The notes: generated from the letters alone by a model not told the origin. Positions 11,781-25,682 are shown, counted from the first letter of the stretch. The stretch: DNA of 64,000 nt from Arabidopsis thaliana (GCF_000001735.4 NC_003076.8:25423835-25487834); one strand, 5' to 3'. A program made the numbers and translations.

Positions 11781-14700
11781 CAAAGAAAAACGCAAATGCT
11801 ATAAAGGGTATAATGGGGAATATTTTGAACAATTTTGATGAAGTGGGTACATGGCATTTGCTGTCTCTCATAGCATGTGGTTTCTTTCTAATGTGTTTGT
11901 GCAGCTCTTTTCTTTTAACTGTAATTTACATTTTAAAAAACTCGCAACACGAGTTATTTTTAATGGCTATATATAAACAATAAAATAATAAATTTACTCT
12001 TACTTATCTTGTAGAATACATAGTAAATAAATAAATCTTCATAAATAGCTAGAAAATCAAATATTTGGGAGAAGGAAGAGTATGGTTTGTTTTTTTCATG
12101 CACTAATTTTTTTAAGTTTCTTATACATATATATTTATATCTGGTCAATATCAACAAAATTAAAAGTCATTGTTGAGTGTTAATTACTAAAGAGTTAGTT
12201 AAGTTACTCGTGTACTTGAGTTCTAAGTCACCATTTACATGCAGTGTTTGTTTGGCACACTAAATGCATTATTACCCTTTACCAAACTTGTTCAATATAC
12301 AGATTTGGACCATCATTTGGTAATATCAAATCAATAACATTGTTACACTCCAATGATATTAACTCAATAGCTATGTACATAGGTTACTGATTAGTTGGAA
12401 ACTTGTGGAGAAACAGTAATGTTTATATTTATAGTTGTTAAAAATAAACATGTGGAGTATAACCTACCAGTATAAACCTTTTACACTCTAAAACTCCCAA
12501 GATAAATGAAAAACGTTGTTTAGGTGAATTATCTATGAAATTATTACTAGTTAGGTGAAACACTATTTTCTTGCCGCTAAAAAAAGGCTGGTCCATTTAT
12601 TGTGAGAATAAAGTTAATGAAAATGCTGCCTTATCTTAAAACATGCCATTGGTGTTTGTCAATTGTGTTATGATTAGTAGTTTAGTACTATTTTTTTTTC
12701 TTTTTTGTTGGATCAAAAGTATATGATTATTCTCTCTGGATTAATTTTATGTCCATCATGTGTTGTTAGAAACTAAATGGTGGCACGTAGTATCAATCAA
12801 ATCATGAAAAACAAATTAATTAAGAATCCTATGTTTTCATTTTTCTCATTTTGATGTTTCAGACACTATTAAAAACCCACATTAACATTACAAACTACTA
12901 AACTACAAACCTAAGTAAACAAATCACAAAATAAAGTTTTTGAACACAAAACCTAATAAATACTGTTTTGGCATACCACTATCTAGTAGGTCTGATTTAT
13001 AATTTAAAAAAAATAAAAATGAAATTCCTCTGACAATAGTTCTTAAAAAAAACACACACAAGATCTAAAGGTTCTCAATTCGCCGCGCGTTAAGGACACG
13101 TGCAAAGAGCTGGTGACGTCTTGGCATCGTAAGCGCGAGAAGAAAGAACATTCTATTCCAGCGAACGTAAGTAGACCCCAGAACTCACACTCGCTCAGGG
13201 AAGCGCGTGGAGGGTGGAGTAACAGAGAGAGAGAGCCGTGATGTGACGGTGTTAATAACACGTGGATCCCACGTGATGGGTCCGTGCCATCTCTGAGGAC
13301 GTACAGTTTTTTTTTTCTTTTTTTTTGGGTTATGAATGAATGAGAGAGCCCACGTGACCCGCCACCACTTCCTCTATTCCTGTGCTTTCGTACTCAACTT
13401 TTGTCGCTTCTTTTTTTGGACTCACCGTTTTTTTTAATAATTACTCGATTCCTCTTCGAAACAAACAAATTTTTAAAGAAAAAATAGTACGTTACTCTCT
13501 CTTTTTTAAAAAAAATATTTTTTCAATACAATAAAAGTACATTACTCTTTACTTTTTTCTTTACTAGAGAAACGTAATATTACTCTGTTTTTTTTTTTTT
13601 TTTAATAACTAGGAAAAAGAAAAGAATATCCCGTTTTTTTAACTCTCTTGGAACAAACTAAATATGAAAACAAGGAATACAGTAGAAAGTTATTATTCAA
13701 TAAATGAAGACAACAAATAAAAAGAGAGAAGTTAATATCCAATGTCGGTAGCTCATTTATACGATCAAGTTGAAATCTGGCGGTTACTAAGATCAAAACT
13801 ATTAGCCAGAGTAAAAAAGTAGTCATCAACCAAAACATTTGGTTAAGACATGAAGTACTCAAAATTAATCAATCGTTATTTGATCGCAATGGTAAAATCA
13901 TGGCGTGTACTCTACTAATTTATATTAATGAGATTGTCATATCATTGAATGAGTTTAATCTTGCATAACGTATGTTATCTGACTTATAATGATCGCAATT
14001 GTATTTTTGTTTGAAAAGATCTTTAAGTTGGTGCAATTATAGACTGTATAGTTTAGTTTCAGATTTGTAGCTAAAAATTATATGTTCCAGTTATCTTGTG
14101 AGTTTATTAAAATTACACCATACACAAATTTTACTTGTTAATATTTTATTAACAGTCTTCTTTTCATACAAAGAGAAAAAGAGAGAAAAAAGTAAAAGAG
14201 TGGATGAGTTATGGTATTTATTAATTTGTTGGTCCATTTTCTTCTTCTTTCTGTTAACCTTTGGGACCATGCCTACAACAATGTCGAAATCATGTTGACA
14301 CGTAGAGACGCATACATATACGTTTCAAATAACGTCTTGTTTGCATGTACGTATACGTATAAACGTAGAGATAACTAATAGTTTTATGTATACGTAACCG
14401 ACGCAATTGTAGTTGCATACTTGCATATAACAAACAAATTAATGGCCACCAGGCATGCTTCGGTTGATTTCTTTGAGAACACTTGTTGCATCAACGAGAT
14501 AATGTCTTTAATAAAATCGATATTCAAAAAAGAATCAGTAATCGCTATATTCCCTAGCATTCTTAACAGTGTCTATCATTCAAAATCTTACTCTTTAAAT
14601 GTTAGTAGTTTAGTCGATTCGAAAAATATGTGTATCATTTGGAAAAAAAGTAACAAATCCGTTTTGACCGCTAATCCAAATATATCTACTGACAAAAAGT

Positions 14701-17198
14701 TACAATTTTTTCTGTTGTAGAAAAAGAATGATAATAACAACGTTGTTATCATATTGAGACACTTGACCGGTTATCATTAAACTAGTTTAGGTTTGATTGC
14801 GACCGAACCGTATTTGAATCGACCATTTAACCCGATCACTAAAAGTGTTGGGACCATCACTATCTTTTTGATACATTTACCGGAATTTCATAAAACTCTA
14901 AAACTAGTTTATACATCGATCCCCATTACCAATAATTTGTTTCAATTATTTTCCGACTTTTAATTTTGGCGCCAACTGCCAAGCAAATAATATATTCTCC
15001 TCTCATTGTCAACTTATACGTATAATTCTTATCATTATTTCTTCAAATTTATCCCATTCTATTTGGACTACGACTCTGGTATTATTTAATTTGTTCGCAT
15101 TACATTCTCTATATTTTGAGAATAAATATTTATATATAACGAGCCATTCACGCATCAAAAGATCTGCACGACTGAACCATACTGAAGATTTTAATCCAAA
15201 ATCTATAATGTTTTAGATTACAAGGTTTTGACCTTAGATGATAAACTTGATGGATGCATATATAGAACAACTTAGATAGTTAGATTAGATAAAAAAAGCC
15301 AACCTTTAGATCTTGACATTTAGCCGTCTCACATTTTCGAGATAAGATCAGAAAATGAAAAGTATAAAGACGTACGTAATCCTATAAAGCATTATTATTA
15401 TTTTCCTTTGTATTATCTGGCTTTTAATTATGTTTGCAAACTACAAATGAATTTTGATTAATACAATAGATTTTAACATGCAAATGTAAACACAAAAAAA
15501 AAGAAGCCGAAAGGCTAACGTACACACAGAAAAAGTATGTAGGCCCATAATATAGAAAACTATAGAAGATGATGTTATACCACAATTTGTTTGTTAAAGT
15601 CTACTCAGTTAACGAGTTCAATATGTGAATACTAATAAACGCAGCAGTGCACAATAATGCAGAAATGTAGGTCTTGTGACAGAAGAAAACAAATCATATA
15701 AATTTATCTGTCGAAAATGATAACATGATTTCGATTTTTATCAAGAATTTTGTTGAGATTTAGACATGAGCCAAAATCTTTAGAACAATCATTAATATAA
15801 TACTTTTGAAATAAAGAAAGTAAACTTTTTCTAACAAAAGAAATTTTGATAAGAAAGTTCTTTAAATCCCATCACTTAGTGGGTGTAAAGGCAAAGAAGC
15901 ATAGATAGATCATATGGATGGCTGAAGATGACCTAGTAGTGTGTGCTACGATGTAGCATTACACATAGAGGGCAAATTTCTTTATTCTTTTTACTCGTTT
16001 CAACTTTCAAAGTATTTATTTTATGTCTAATGGCCCAAATGGTCCATATTTAAATGGCCTCTTTATCTCGATGTAACCTGACTTCGGAAGAAACTAGTGT
16101 ACAACAATTAGTTAGGCATCATCAAACGTTTGGAGTAGATTAGTCGAAGAATAACATGCTTTTTCTTGTTATTCTTTTTAATATTTATTTCATTAAAAAT
16201 CATAAATATGGCATTTAGGCAAGAAAAATCTTTGGACATATTCATTTACCGATTTGATTAATCGGGACCCCATATGATTTTGCCTACTATATATAGGACC
16301 AATATCTAAAATCTGAAACGTTAATTTTTAGAACAGAAGAAAAACGAATGGATGACTTTGTTGTATTTTTGTGTCAAAAAAAAAAAAAAAAAGGCTTTAC
16401 TGTATTTTAAAAGGAAACTACCGAAAGAACATTACACTGTATTTTTTCCTAACCAAACAAGACTCGAGTTAAAAATTCGATCGGCCAGGAAAAAAAAAGA
16501 AAAAGACTCGACAACACTCAAATCAAACAAAACTTTTCAATTCCCGACCCTTGTATTTTTCGACAATCGTTGAATATGCGTCATCAAATCAAATTGAAAA
16601 AGATGTATAAAACCGGAAATCTATCGGCACTAAATAAAAACCGGAAATACTTTTACAAACTTTTTAATTATATATATCAATTATTTTTTAAATTGGTATT
16701 ATTATTCTTTAAAACATAAAACGACGTCGTTTACAACTTAATAAAACTGTTAACGTTGACTTGAATCTGTTAAATTGACCTGTCAGTTAACTTAACAACG
16801 TGTCTTATTTGGTCGAGTCAATAAAAATTAAAGATTTAATTGGAAAATCAACTAAAATTGAGAATTTAATTCACCAAACCCAAAGTTGATACTTTATTTC
16901 ACCATTTTTAGTAAACTGATGATTTTCTTGACATTTTTCTTATATAATAACCTTTGTTTTTTTATTTTTCTGTTCAGCAATAATAACATTTGTTTTATTA
17001 TCTTAAAATACAAGTTCATAAGAAAACTTTACAACACCTAATCTACTTTTTGACTTTAAAATTACTTAAAAATGCAGAACTGGAATCACCAAAGGTAAAA
17101 TACTCGGTTTAGTTGAACCAGGAGGAAGTAATACCTAAGCAGGTATAGATGACGTTGAGTCTTCACACTGTTTCACAAGCTTTTAGTTGAGTACTGGA
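11781..17198. other. Gene-poor intergenic region (5.4 kb) between FP3 and RMI1
   Basis: I see no gene here. The sequence is strongly AT-rich apart from a GC-richer island at 13080-13390 with many ACGT elements (listed separately). Other items are poly-T runs near 13590 and poly-A near 16380, an ACGTCGT palindrome near 16720, and an isolated TTTTGGCGCCAA (about 14965-14976), an E2F-like palindrome. ORFs of up to ~100 codons (such as 14421-14720) have no recognisable domain and AT-driven codon use. Confidence 0.6.
13080..13390. promoter_or_regulatory. GC-richer island dense in G-box/ACGT and heat-shock-type elements
   Basis: Within about 300 bases there are ACACGTGC (~13097), GTGACGTC (~13113), ACACGTGG (~13259), CCCACGTGATGG (~13269) and CCCACGTGACC (~13350). 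A GAACATTC heat-shock-like inverted GAA unit lies near 13146. The island stands out from its very AT-rich surroundings. ACGTG cores are known targets of ABA-related bZIP and PIF-type bHLH factors. It lies 1.3 kb past the FP3 stop and 7 kb from the next start, so it could be a distal element or the promoter of an unannotated transcript. Confidence 0.4.
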
Positions 17199-20100
17199 TC
17201 AAGGGGACAGAACAACAACTGGATTTAAGCTTGAGGATGTTCTTGAAGAAGATTTGATTCTGTCCAAGAGTAACCGAGCATCGGTTAGCGAACATCCCTG
17301 ATTCATTTCGATAGCTACTGGATATTGCGACGATCTGTTCATTTCTACCACCATTATTCCCTGCAGTAACATAAAAATGAACATTTTGAAAAAAACTAGT
17401 CTTCCGAAGTATGGTCTTCATATCCAGTCCTAAGCCTAGTTTCTAGATTCAACTTATGTCTGAAAGTAACTTATGTTTGATGTATCTGATCATATAACAA
17501 AGACAGTCTAAAACTGATATGTTAGGAAACACAAGTTAGCAGGTTTTACCTCAAAGTCAGCGAGAAACAACTGGAAGCGTTTCAGTTTCTCTTTCATCAT
17601 GGCATTTAGTGATGTTGGAGCTGACGAGGAAAGAGCAGCTGTGACTTCCATGGATGAATGTCCTATCCTTTTTTGTACAACCTGCAGAGGGGATGACATG
17701 GACCTGATGGGTGATCTTCATTCTAATACATCAAATTCATTGCGAAATGAGGGATGGGACTCACGTCGTTATGGAGCAAAATCTCACAGATGAGACTACC
17801 ATCATCAACATAGCATAGAAGCTCATACGTAGACTGTTGCTTGAACTGGAATTTCTTCACTCCAGTTAGAAAGCACTGCAAAAAATGAATACTTTAATAA
17901 CAAGAGTTGAAATCATCATTGATTGAAGACTGAGAGTGCTTTAATTAGTGGTGTTAGTAGTACCTTGATCCTTCCTTGAACAAAATGTATGGTATCTTTC
18001 ATAACTGCCCATTTTTGAGACAACTCGGCTAAGTATGTGAAAGGTTTCTCTGTATTTGTAGACAGCACAGAAGGGCCTTCCAAATCGACAACCATATTAC
18101 TGAATTCTGCTGCTACACCGCCTGAATCTGAACCATATATATGAGTCGTTGTATCCCTTACACGACCAGTGTCAATATGCATTTCTTCAACAAATGAAGT
18201 CACGTTAGATGTTTGATCCAATGAATTTCCGCCAACGTTGTTGGCAAAAGATCTTGCACCACTGCAGGCACCACTGCAGCTAGTACCAGTACCAGCTGTG
18301 GATGCTGCTCGGTGAATGTTACTAGAAGTTGAATGTATATCAGAAAACGTTCTTTCCCCGTGCGCAGAAGCAGTATCAATCTGCATATGCTCAACCCTTG
18401 AAACAGTAGCTCCCACATTGGTAGAAGCAAGAGGTTCATCCATCGCCCGTGAACTATTGTGAGTTCTCGTTACATGTACGGGTATGCCTGCCATAAGTGG
18501 TTTGTTCAAAAGAGAGTTAATAGCCACTAATAATCTCAAAAGAAAGTGGTCATCTCACGTTCCAGAAAGTATTCAAGGACAGACATCATTTTCTCAGAAA
18601 GACACCAAAAACGTTTTTAATGTTGTAACTCGGCTATGGTGAAGTAAGAAAAGATCATAGGAAACACAGAACGAACCATGATTGTGCTCTAGTATGTTAT
18701 AATTTATGATAATAAGCTAAAAAATGGGAATAGTCTGTTTCCTTTGATTCAAAATCTTCACTTATCCACTTTCCTGTGATGGAACAAATAATTACTCTGG
18801 TTCAGGGTTGACAGTAATGAACACTTTGACTAGTTTTGTGAACTCTACTTTTGAAACATGCAGCTACTCTTTTTGTTGACATGTAATTTTTTCTGAACAA
18901 GAAGATTAATGTAGAAACTCCCCTACCTTGATTGGCTTGAGTGTGACTAGCATTGCCCGAGGCAGAACTATTTACATGATTACCAGTATCATGTACATGA
19001 TTACCAGTATCATTGCCATTTAGCGACCACGCAGCTAGAGTTGCTCTGGTTGTTAAAGAAGGAACCACTCCTACCCTTGTTCTGCAAAAGTTAAAATCAA
19101 ATAAAAACTTTGACAAGAAGGGTAAAATTTACAACTGCAAATAGAAAAGACAGTTAGTAGTATGTATGTTATAAACTGTTTTAACGCGATAAAATGCAAC
19201 ATCTTTCAACAGAAACCAATCCAAATGCAGAATTCACTAAACGAGTACATTGTCAGGCATACTCCAAACCAGTCTCTATTCTCAAGATCAAAGAAGCTGT
19301 AGCCAAAGAAATCGGTGAAACACACTGGTTGCAAATAATCTTTCCAACTGAAGAGACATACATCATGACACAAATTTCGAATATGAAGTGAGGGGGAGAA
19401 ACAAAAGCTGGAGAAATATCGAATTTTGAACAATGTAAACCAATCTTTGAATAAATCTAACCTTTTTCCTCTTGGAGGTTTGTTTACTTCAACAACCAGA
19501 CGCTTTCGTGCTTCTTCTAGTTCTTCAACCATCCCTCCTAAAACTTCTACAATCTCAGGTACTAGCATTAAAAGCCCATGCCGAACTTGTACACTAGATA
19601 CAACAATCTGCATTTAGCTGTTCTAGTCAGTACTTGTACTAAAAACACAGACATGTATAAATAATCTTAAAGGCTGTACAATGGCCTTAGAACAAATATT
19701 CATACAATTTTCACAACTACAATCCTCAACAAGAAACACACACCTTTAAACCAGCAGGAGCCAAGACTTGAAGATCTTTAATAGGCCTGTATTCCATACC
19801 AAAAACGCGTTGAACACCATCTGTCATAGACAGCTTAAGGCACCTCTTAAGCCCTGCATTAGCATTCTCATACCTCCCTTTGAGTGGGCAGCCAATGTTA
19901 ACAATCTCATCAACCTAAATTTGAAAAATTTAAGCAAAAATGTTCAGCCAAAATCACACATTGCGCAATTATATATACAGTGTAAAAACCAAACAATCAA
20001 ATAACCTGCAGAACAAACGGACCAGCGAGTTCTATACGATTCATAGACGCAACGTTCGGAGGAAGAACACCACCTCCGCATAAATTCATATCGAAAAACA

Positions 20101-20539
20101 TAAACTGCTCGAAGCAATGCTTAGCTTTAGCTGCAACATCGAGGTAGGAAAATTGTGGAATTGAAGTTTCAAGTCCTGAAAGACAAGATACCCACCACTC
20201 CCTCTTCAATTTAATCCCCATTCGAGAAAGAACCTCACTGATCGGCGATTCATAGTCATTGCCGCTCACTGACTCCGACGGATAAACCGGATACGGTGTA
20301 GGAATACTAGAATCCGGCGGTGTAGGCTGGGGATTACCAAAAACGTCGATAATCTCAACTTCCGATATAGCGATTCTCTCACCGGGATTAGGGTTAGAAT
20401 TCGACGATACTGAGGTTTCCGGTTGTATAGATGAAGCAATACCAAAGCTCTGAACAGAATCACCAACTCCGCTTGTTCCAGTTTCATCTTCTTCTTCTTC
20501 GTCGGAGGAGTACCGGAGTTGCAGGCGCCGTCTACGCAT
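17199..20539 (-). CDS. RMI1: RecQ-mediated genome instability protein 1 (BLAP75/RMI1)
   Basis: Eight coding exons: 20539-20006, 19914-19744, 19607-19462, 19081-18927, 18487-17964, 17875-17765, 17681-17550 and 17360-17199. They close exactly in frame to 644 residues. RMI1 is the OB-fold partner of topoisomerase 3-alpha and RecQ4A in the complex that dissolves double Holliday junctions. It suppresses crossovers and is needed in meiosis. The first two exons carry the N-terminal helical/OB region (W-W-V-S-C-L-S-G-L, then IELAGPFVLQVDEIVNIG). The middle exons are low-complexity Ser/Thr/Gly-rich, with a 21-base tandem duplication (HDTGNHV twice) at 18974-19015. The last exons encode the plant-type C-terminal domain. 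It starts 430 bases from the divergent DEK gene and shares its promoter. Confidence 0.92.
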
Positions 20540-20970
20540 TTCTTCGCCGGCGAAATTTAGGGAATTTTATTGGTTTTCCCTCCAAAATCAATTTTCTATT
20601 TTGCTTTTTTTTTTGAAAAAGTTTGTTTAGAAGCCAGAACGCAATTGGGCTCATTAGGAGGAAAATGGGGCCTGTTATAAAATTGGGCCGAGTTTTGTTG
20701 TATGTATGTATATGTGTATGTATATAAATTTGGGTTTAGTTTTGCCGCGAGCTGAATTTGGTGAAAATATTTGGGGGTGACGAAAAGAGCCCGCCTTTGT
20801 GTTCTAATTTTTGGTACCAGAATTTTTGAAAATCCCCAAATTTTTTTGTTTCTCTTCTTCATAATCGTTGAATTAGGGTTTTACAATTTCGAGTTTCCCC
20901 AAATCTGAAATTTGAGTTTTTTTTTTTCTTGACTTTTCACGTTTTGATTCGCCTGTTGTTTGGGTTTGAA
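20540..20970. promoter_or_regulatory. Bidirectional promoter between RMI1 and DEK
   Basis: This 431-base gap separates two divergent start codons. It holds TGGGCT at 20646-20651, TGGGCC at 20684-20689, an intermediate GGGGCC near 20668, and a telo-box (TAGGGTTT) at 20874-20881, close to the DEK start. Site II plus telo-box combinations are typical of plant genes expressed in dividing cells, which suits a recombination factor and a chromatin protein. No clear TATA box is seen on either side, except a TATATAA-like run near 20720. Confidence 0.55.
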
Positions 20971-23900
20971 ATGGCGACTGAAACCCTAGATGAGAAGACA
21001 CCGGAAGTGAATTCTCCGGCGAAGGAGGAAATTGATGTTGTTCCGAAGGAGGAGAAGGAGGTAGAGAAAGAAAAAGTGGATTCGCCGAGAATTGGCGAAG
21101 CGGAGGAGGAGAAGAAGGAAGATGAAGAAGAGGGTGAAGCGAAAGAAGGAGAATTGGGTGAGAAAGATAAAGAAGACGATGTAGAAAGTGAGGAGGAAGA
21201 AGAAGAAGAAGAAGGAAGTGGAAGTAAGAAATCGTCGGAGAAGGAAACGGTGACTCCGACTAGTGAGAGACCAACGAGGGAGAGAAAGAAGGTTGAGCGT
21301 TTCTCGTTGTCGACTCCTATGCGGGCTCCACCGAGCAAGTCCGTTTCAATTGAAAAGGTAGCTTGATGGAACTTTTGTTTGTCTTTCTTATTTGTCTTTA
21401 TGAGAATTGGATCAATTAGTTATGGTTTTTTGTTGTAGGGTCGTGGAACACCTCTCAGAGAAATTCCAAATGGTATGTATGAGAATCAATTTCGATTTGT
21501 GGTTGTTTTGATTGAAGTCTTGTGAATTTGTGATGTGTAGATCTAATTGTTGTTAATCAGAACGATGAACAATCTTGGCTGGTTGGCACATCTTAGATCT
21601 AGAAGATGAGATAGCTATTGTGAGATTTTTCCTGTCTGTGTTGGCATGATTATAGATAGAACCATTTCATTAGAAAAGCTTGGGCTTTTGGTCTACTTGG
21701 ATACTATTACTTCTACCAATTTGATACCTATAGTCTGACTTTCTGATGGAATATCACTATTAGTCTATTAACTTGCTGTCTGTGATTTGCTTAATTTTGC
21801 TGTGGAGAAATACTCATACTCTGCACTGTTGTTGATAAGAAGATGAGATTTTTTTTTTCTTTCTTTCTTTCTCTTGTTTGTTTGTTTAGCTTGAGGGTGA
21901 AAATTTTAGTTATTTTGATAAAGACTTGTTTACATTTATTTTTGATTAGAAAGTTGTCTGATAATTTTTGCTGTTTCAGTGGCTCATAAACTATCGAAGA
22001 GAAAAGCTGATGACAACCTGATGTTACTACACACCATTCTTTTTGGGAAGAAAGCAAAGGTGCGCTAAAAGTTGCTCTTATATTCCACATATGGTAGTTA
22101 TGTTTCACTTGCAAGCTTCTGTCTCTGTTAGTATGGATGTCGTCTCGGAATTTTCATTGTTTCTTTGCCAGAGTGCATAGCTACTTAAAAAGCGTTTTGT
22201 GAAAATTTCTCTACAGGCACAGATGGTTAAGAGAAACATTGGTCAATTTTCTGGCTTTGCCTGGTCAGAGAAAGAGGTATAACCCATTTCAAGTTTATTT
22301 TGTTACAGGGATGTGTATGCTGTTGTCCCTGGTGTTGAAACTTTTATTTAAATGTTTCTTAGGAGGAGAAGCAGAGAGCACGAATAAAAGAGAAGATTGA
22401 CAAATGCGTAAAAGAAAAATTGATTGTTTTTTGTGATGTGCTTGATATCCCTATAAGCAGAAGTAACGTGAAAAAAGTAAGTGATAAGAAGATGTAGTCT
22501 ATCTATTTATTGCACCTTGTTCTATATTCTAAGAAATCCTCTATCCTGATACTGCCAGGAAGAACTAGCTGTCAAAGTGCTTGAATTTTTGGAATCTCCC
22601 AAGGAAACTAGAGATGTTATAATTGCTGATCAAGAAAAGGTATTATTGGAATCAGTACATTATTGTTCTACATGTTCATTCTCAATGGGAGCACTGAATT
22701 CATTTTTAGCAGGCGAAAAAGCGCAAGAGTACACCAAAAAGGGGGAAATCTGGAGAATCTTCGGACACCCCTGCCAAGGTTTGTACTTTGTTATTATCTC
22801 AATTCTCTTATTTGCATTCATTGCCTGCTACTGGCGCCTTTATAGCTTGTTTTTCTTTTATTTTCCTCATATGACTGGTGTGAATTTTGATTTTAAATGT
22901 TTGGTTGGATTACCGTCATTCGCATGAATTATTATATGCTTTCTCATCTATGTGACTTGATTTATTAGTTGTTGACCATGGGTTGTACAAATATCCCTGT
23001 TTTGTTACTACGCAGAGGAAAAGGCAAACTAAAAAGCGAGATCTTCCATCTGACACGGAAGAAGGCAAGGATGAGGGAGATGCTGACTCTGAAGGAACTA
23101 ATGATCCTCATGAAGAAGATGATGCAGCGCCAGAGGAAGAAAGTGACCATGAAAAGACTGACACTGACGATGAGAAAGATGAAGTAGAGGTTGAGAAACC
23201 ATCCAAGAAGAAAAGCTCATCGAAAAAGACTGTAGAGGAGAGTTCAGGGTCCAAAGGTAAGGATAAGCAACCTTCTGCCAAAGGTTCTGCAAGATCTGGG
23301 GAAAAGTCCTCCAAACAAATTGCTAAGTCAACTTCATCCCCAGCTAAGAAGCAAAAAGTTGATCACGTTGAGTCTTCTAAAGAGAAAAGCAAGAAACAGC
23401 CGAGTAAGCCACAGGCTAAGGGATCTAAAGAGAAAGGTTAGAACCATTCTCAGCTGCTTCTGAGGCTTAGCCTCGTTCGATTTATGTTTTATATGAAATC
23501 ATCCTATTTGTTTTTGAAGCTGATTATTTATATTTGTTCTCCTCTATCATGGATTGGAAACAGGAAAAGCCACTAAGAAAGGCAAAGCCAAAGCAGAGCC
23601 CACCAGAAAAGAGATGCTTGAAGTGGTGTCCAAAATTCTGAAGGAAGTAGACTTCAATACGGTAAGATGGTTTGATTTTCCCAAGTCCAAATACAATGTA
23701 ATGGTTTAAAAAACTTGAATAGATGTTCTCATACACTTTTTTTTTCTTAATAACAGGCAACACTATCAGATATTCTGCAGAAGCTAAGTATGTTATTGGA
23801 TTTTGCTTTTATTATCTATTTCGCAATTCAAATGTACAAGGAGCTTTTTGGTAACATATGCTGTTTGTGATAACGTCAGGTGACCATTTTGGTGTCGAGC

Positions 23901-24100
23901 TGTCGCATAGAAAACCAGAGGTGAAGGATGTTATCACAGAGGCCATAAATGCAATGACTGATGATGAAGAAGAAGATGAAGAGGAAGAAGCTGAGGCAGG
24001 AAGTGACAAAGAAAAGGAAGAAGTAAAAGGAGAGGAAGAAGAGGAAAAAGCTGAGGCTGAAAGTGACAAAGAGAAGGAAAAAGAAGAGCCAAAGGATTGA
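20971..24100 (+). CDS. DEK2: DEK domain-containing chromatin-associated protein
   Basis: Eleven coding exons: 20971-21357, 21439-21472, 21980-22059, 22217-22276, 22363-22476, 22559-22639, 22713-22778, 23016-23436, 23564-23661, 23757-23787 and 23880-24100. They join to 530 residues. The N-terminus is very acidic (Glu/Lys tracts). A SAP-like core follows (KAKAQMVKRNIGQFSGFAW). Then comes a long Lys/Ser/Glu disordered region, and a DEK_C domain near the end (TRKEMLEVVSKILKEVDFNTATL), followed by a second acidic tail. DEK proteins bind histones and distorted DNA and alter chromatin accessibility. An upstream in-frame ATG at 20929 exists, but the ATG at 20971 gives the MATETLDEK start usual for the family. 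The symbol DEK2 is from memory of the four-member Arabidopsis family and is less certain than the family. Confidence 0.9.
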
Positions 24101-25682
24101 GGTTAAGAGTTTCGTTTTCCTTCGTTCAAAATCTAATGTGAAGGAAAGCAAAACTGACACAACTTTTGTGTGAACCAGAGCAAGTGAAAGTGTGTCGAAT
24201 CTGTACTTTTGTACTGTGTAATCTCTATAGTCTGACTCTCATTATGTAGTTTTAAGTGTCTTTTACTTGTGTAGCTGTTACCTGTTACCTGTTAGGTTTT
24301 CTAATCCTTGTTTTATTTGATAGCCAGATACTTTAGGGAATTTTACTTCTTCTTTTCTTGGGTTTAATTTAAGACATATTCGTATATTTCATTTAATTCT
24401 GTTATCTGATTTGTGAGATCATGAAAACGAATGTTGAACTTGAAACTTGAGTGGGTTCAGAAAAACTACTCTGTATTAAAAATCCCAGTGTCACATGATA
24501 ATGATCCTTCAGTAAAGGTAGACATAGCTTTTTTGCAGTGTGATATGCACAAATACAATCTATATTTTTATGTAAAAGATATATTTCTTTGAAAGTACTT
24601 ATAAAAATATGTTTTTCATAAAAAAAATTATATGTAATTCTGAAAGTATGTGATATGCACAAGCACAACCTATATTTCCTACATTCAAATTCGGGTTTTT
24701 CTTGACGCCAAGTTACATTCAATTATCAATAATAGGGCTAGTTCAACTAATGCTATTTATTTATACAATCCACCCACTACTAAATCTCAATCTCCAAGGA
24801 TCTTTATATATTAATAAGAAAAGCTACTATCCAAATGCGACCTTGTTCGTGAAGTGTTTGGTTTATAATTTGGTGGCTTAAGACTATAGCCCACCATTGA
24901 CCCAAAAAAAGAAAGGAAAATTAATAGTAGACTATATAGCTACCAACTCCCTATAATTTACCTTGAAATTAAACCAGCTTTGTATTTTTTTAATAGAAGT
25001 CAGGGCTCTACAGTTTCATTTTAAACTTTTTTTTTTGTTATATTACATCCTGCAGGTTAGTTGTAATTTGTAAACGTAATCAACATAATAAAACCATTTA
25101 CATAGACTGATTAAAGTTGATTCCATTTGATAATATTTAGCTATTTATATATCAATCAACCACCAGCTCTTAAATATATGTATTCAAATTGTTTTGTTGA
25201 CTCTTTTTGCTACACTTTAAATTTGAATCTAGAATGTTGTCCTGAAACAAAAATCTGTGGATTGAACAAAATTATACACCAGGTAAAATTTTGAAGTTTT
25301 TAAAAGCAGGATCACATACTCCTAATTTTAGATTGGATAGATCTAGTATAAAAATATGAAGTTTTTTTCCCAAAAAATAATAATACCATTTAGCTCTTAA
25401 TTAAATGCATGCAAACTAAAGATAAAAAGAGGAATTATTTTAACCATTCTAACTCGTCACAACATGCCTAATCATTCCAGGTTAATTTTAGAGTTTTCAA
25501 ATCGTCATATTAACATGTGATCCTGAAGACTCTTCTCTTCTTTCTTCTACCATTAGCTGAAATCTTTACTTGTACCACAATTAACCTCAAACCCTAGCCC
25601 CTAAATCCCCCTAGAAATCAATCCATCCTCAGTTCTCCAAAAAGATATCTTTGGTTTTTCTTCACTGACAAAACCCCTAAAA
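24101..25682. other. Intergenic region between DEK and FACT
   Basis: This is the 3' flank of DEK plus about 1 kb of AT-rich promoter DNA for FACT. A near-direct repeat is present: TGATATGCACAAATACAA near 24540 and TGATATGCACAAGCACAA near 24650, each followed by CTATATTT. I see no coding signal. Confidence 0.55.

Noticed and set aside
11325-11795. Long minus-strand ORFs over the last FP3 exon
   Set aside because: They are shadows of the Glu/Lys-rich coding strand, read backward as Ser/Phe/Pro/Leu-rich strings with no domain.
14421-14720. 99-codon ORF in the FP3-RMI1 gap
   Set aside because: Codon use follows AT content, with no domain, signal or promoter.
20937-21338. 133-codon minus ORF opposite DEK exon 1
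   Set aside because: Ser/Phe-rich antisense of an acidic coding exon; the sense frame has correct splice sites and homology.
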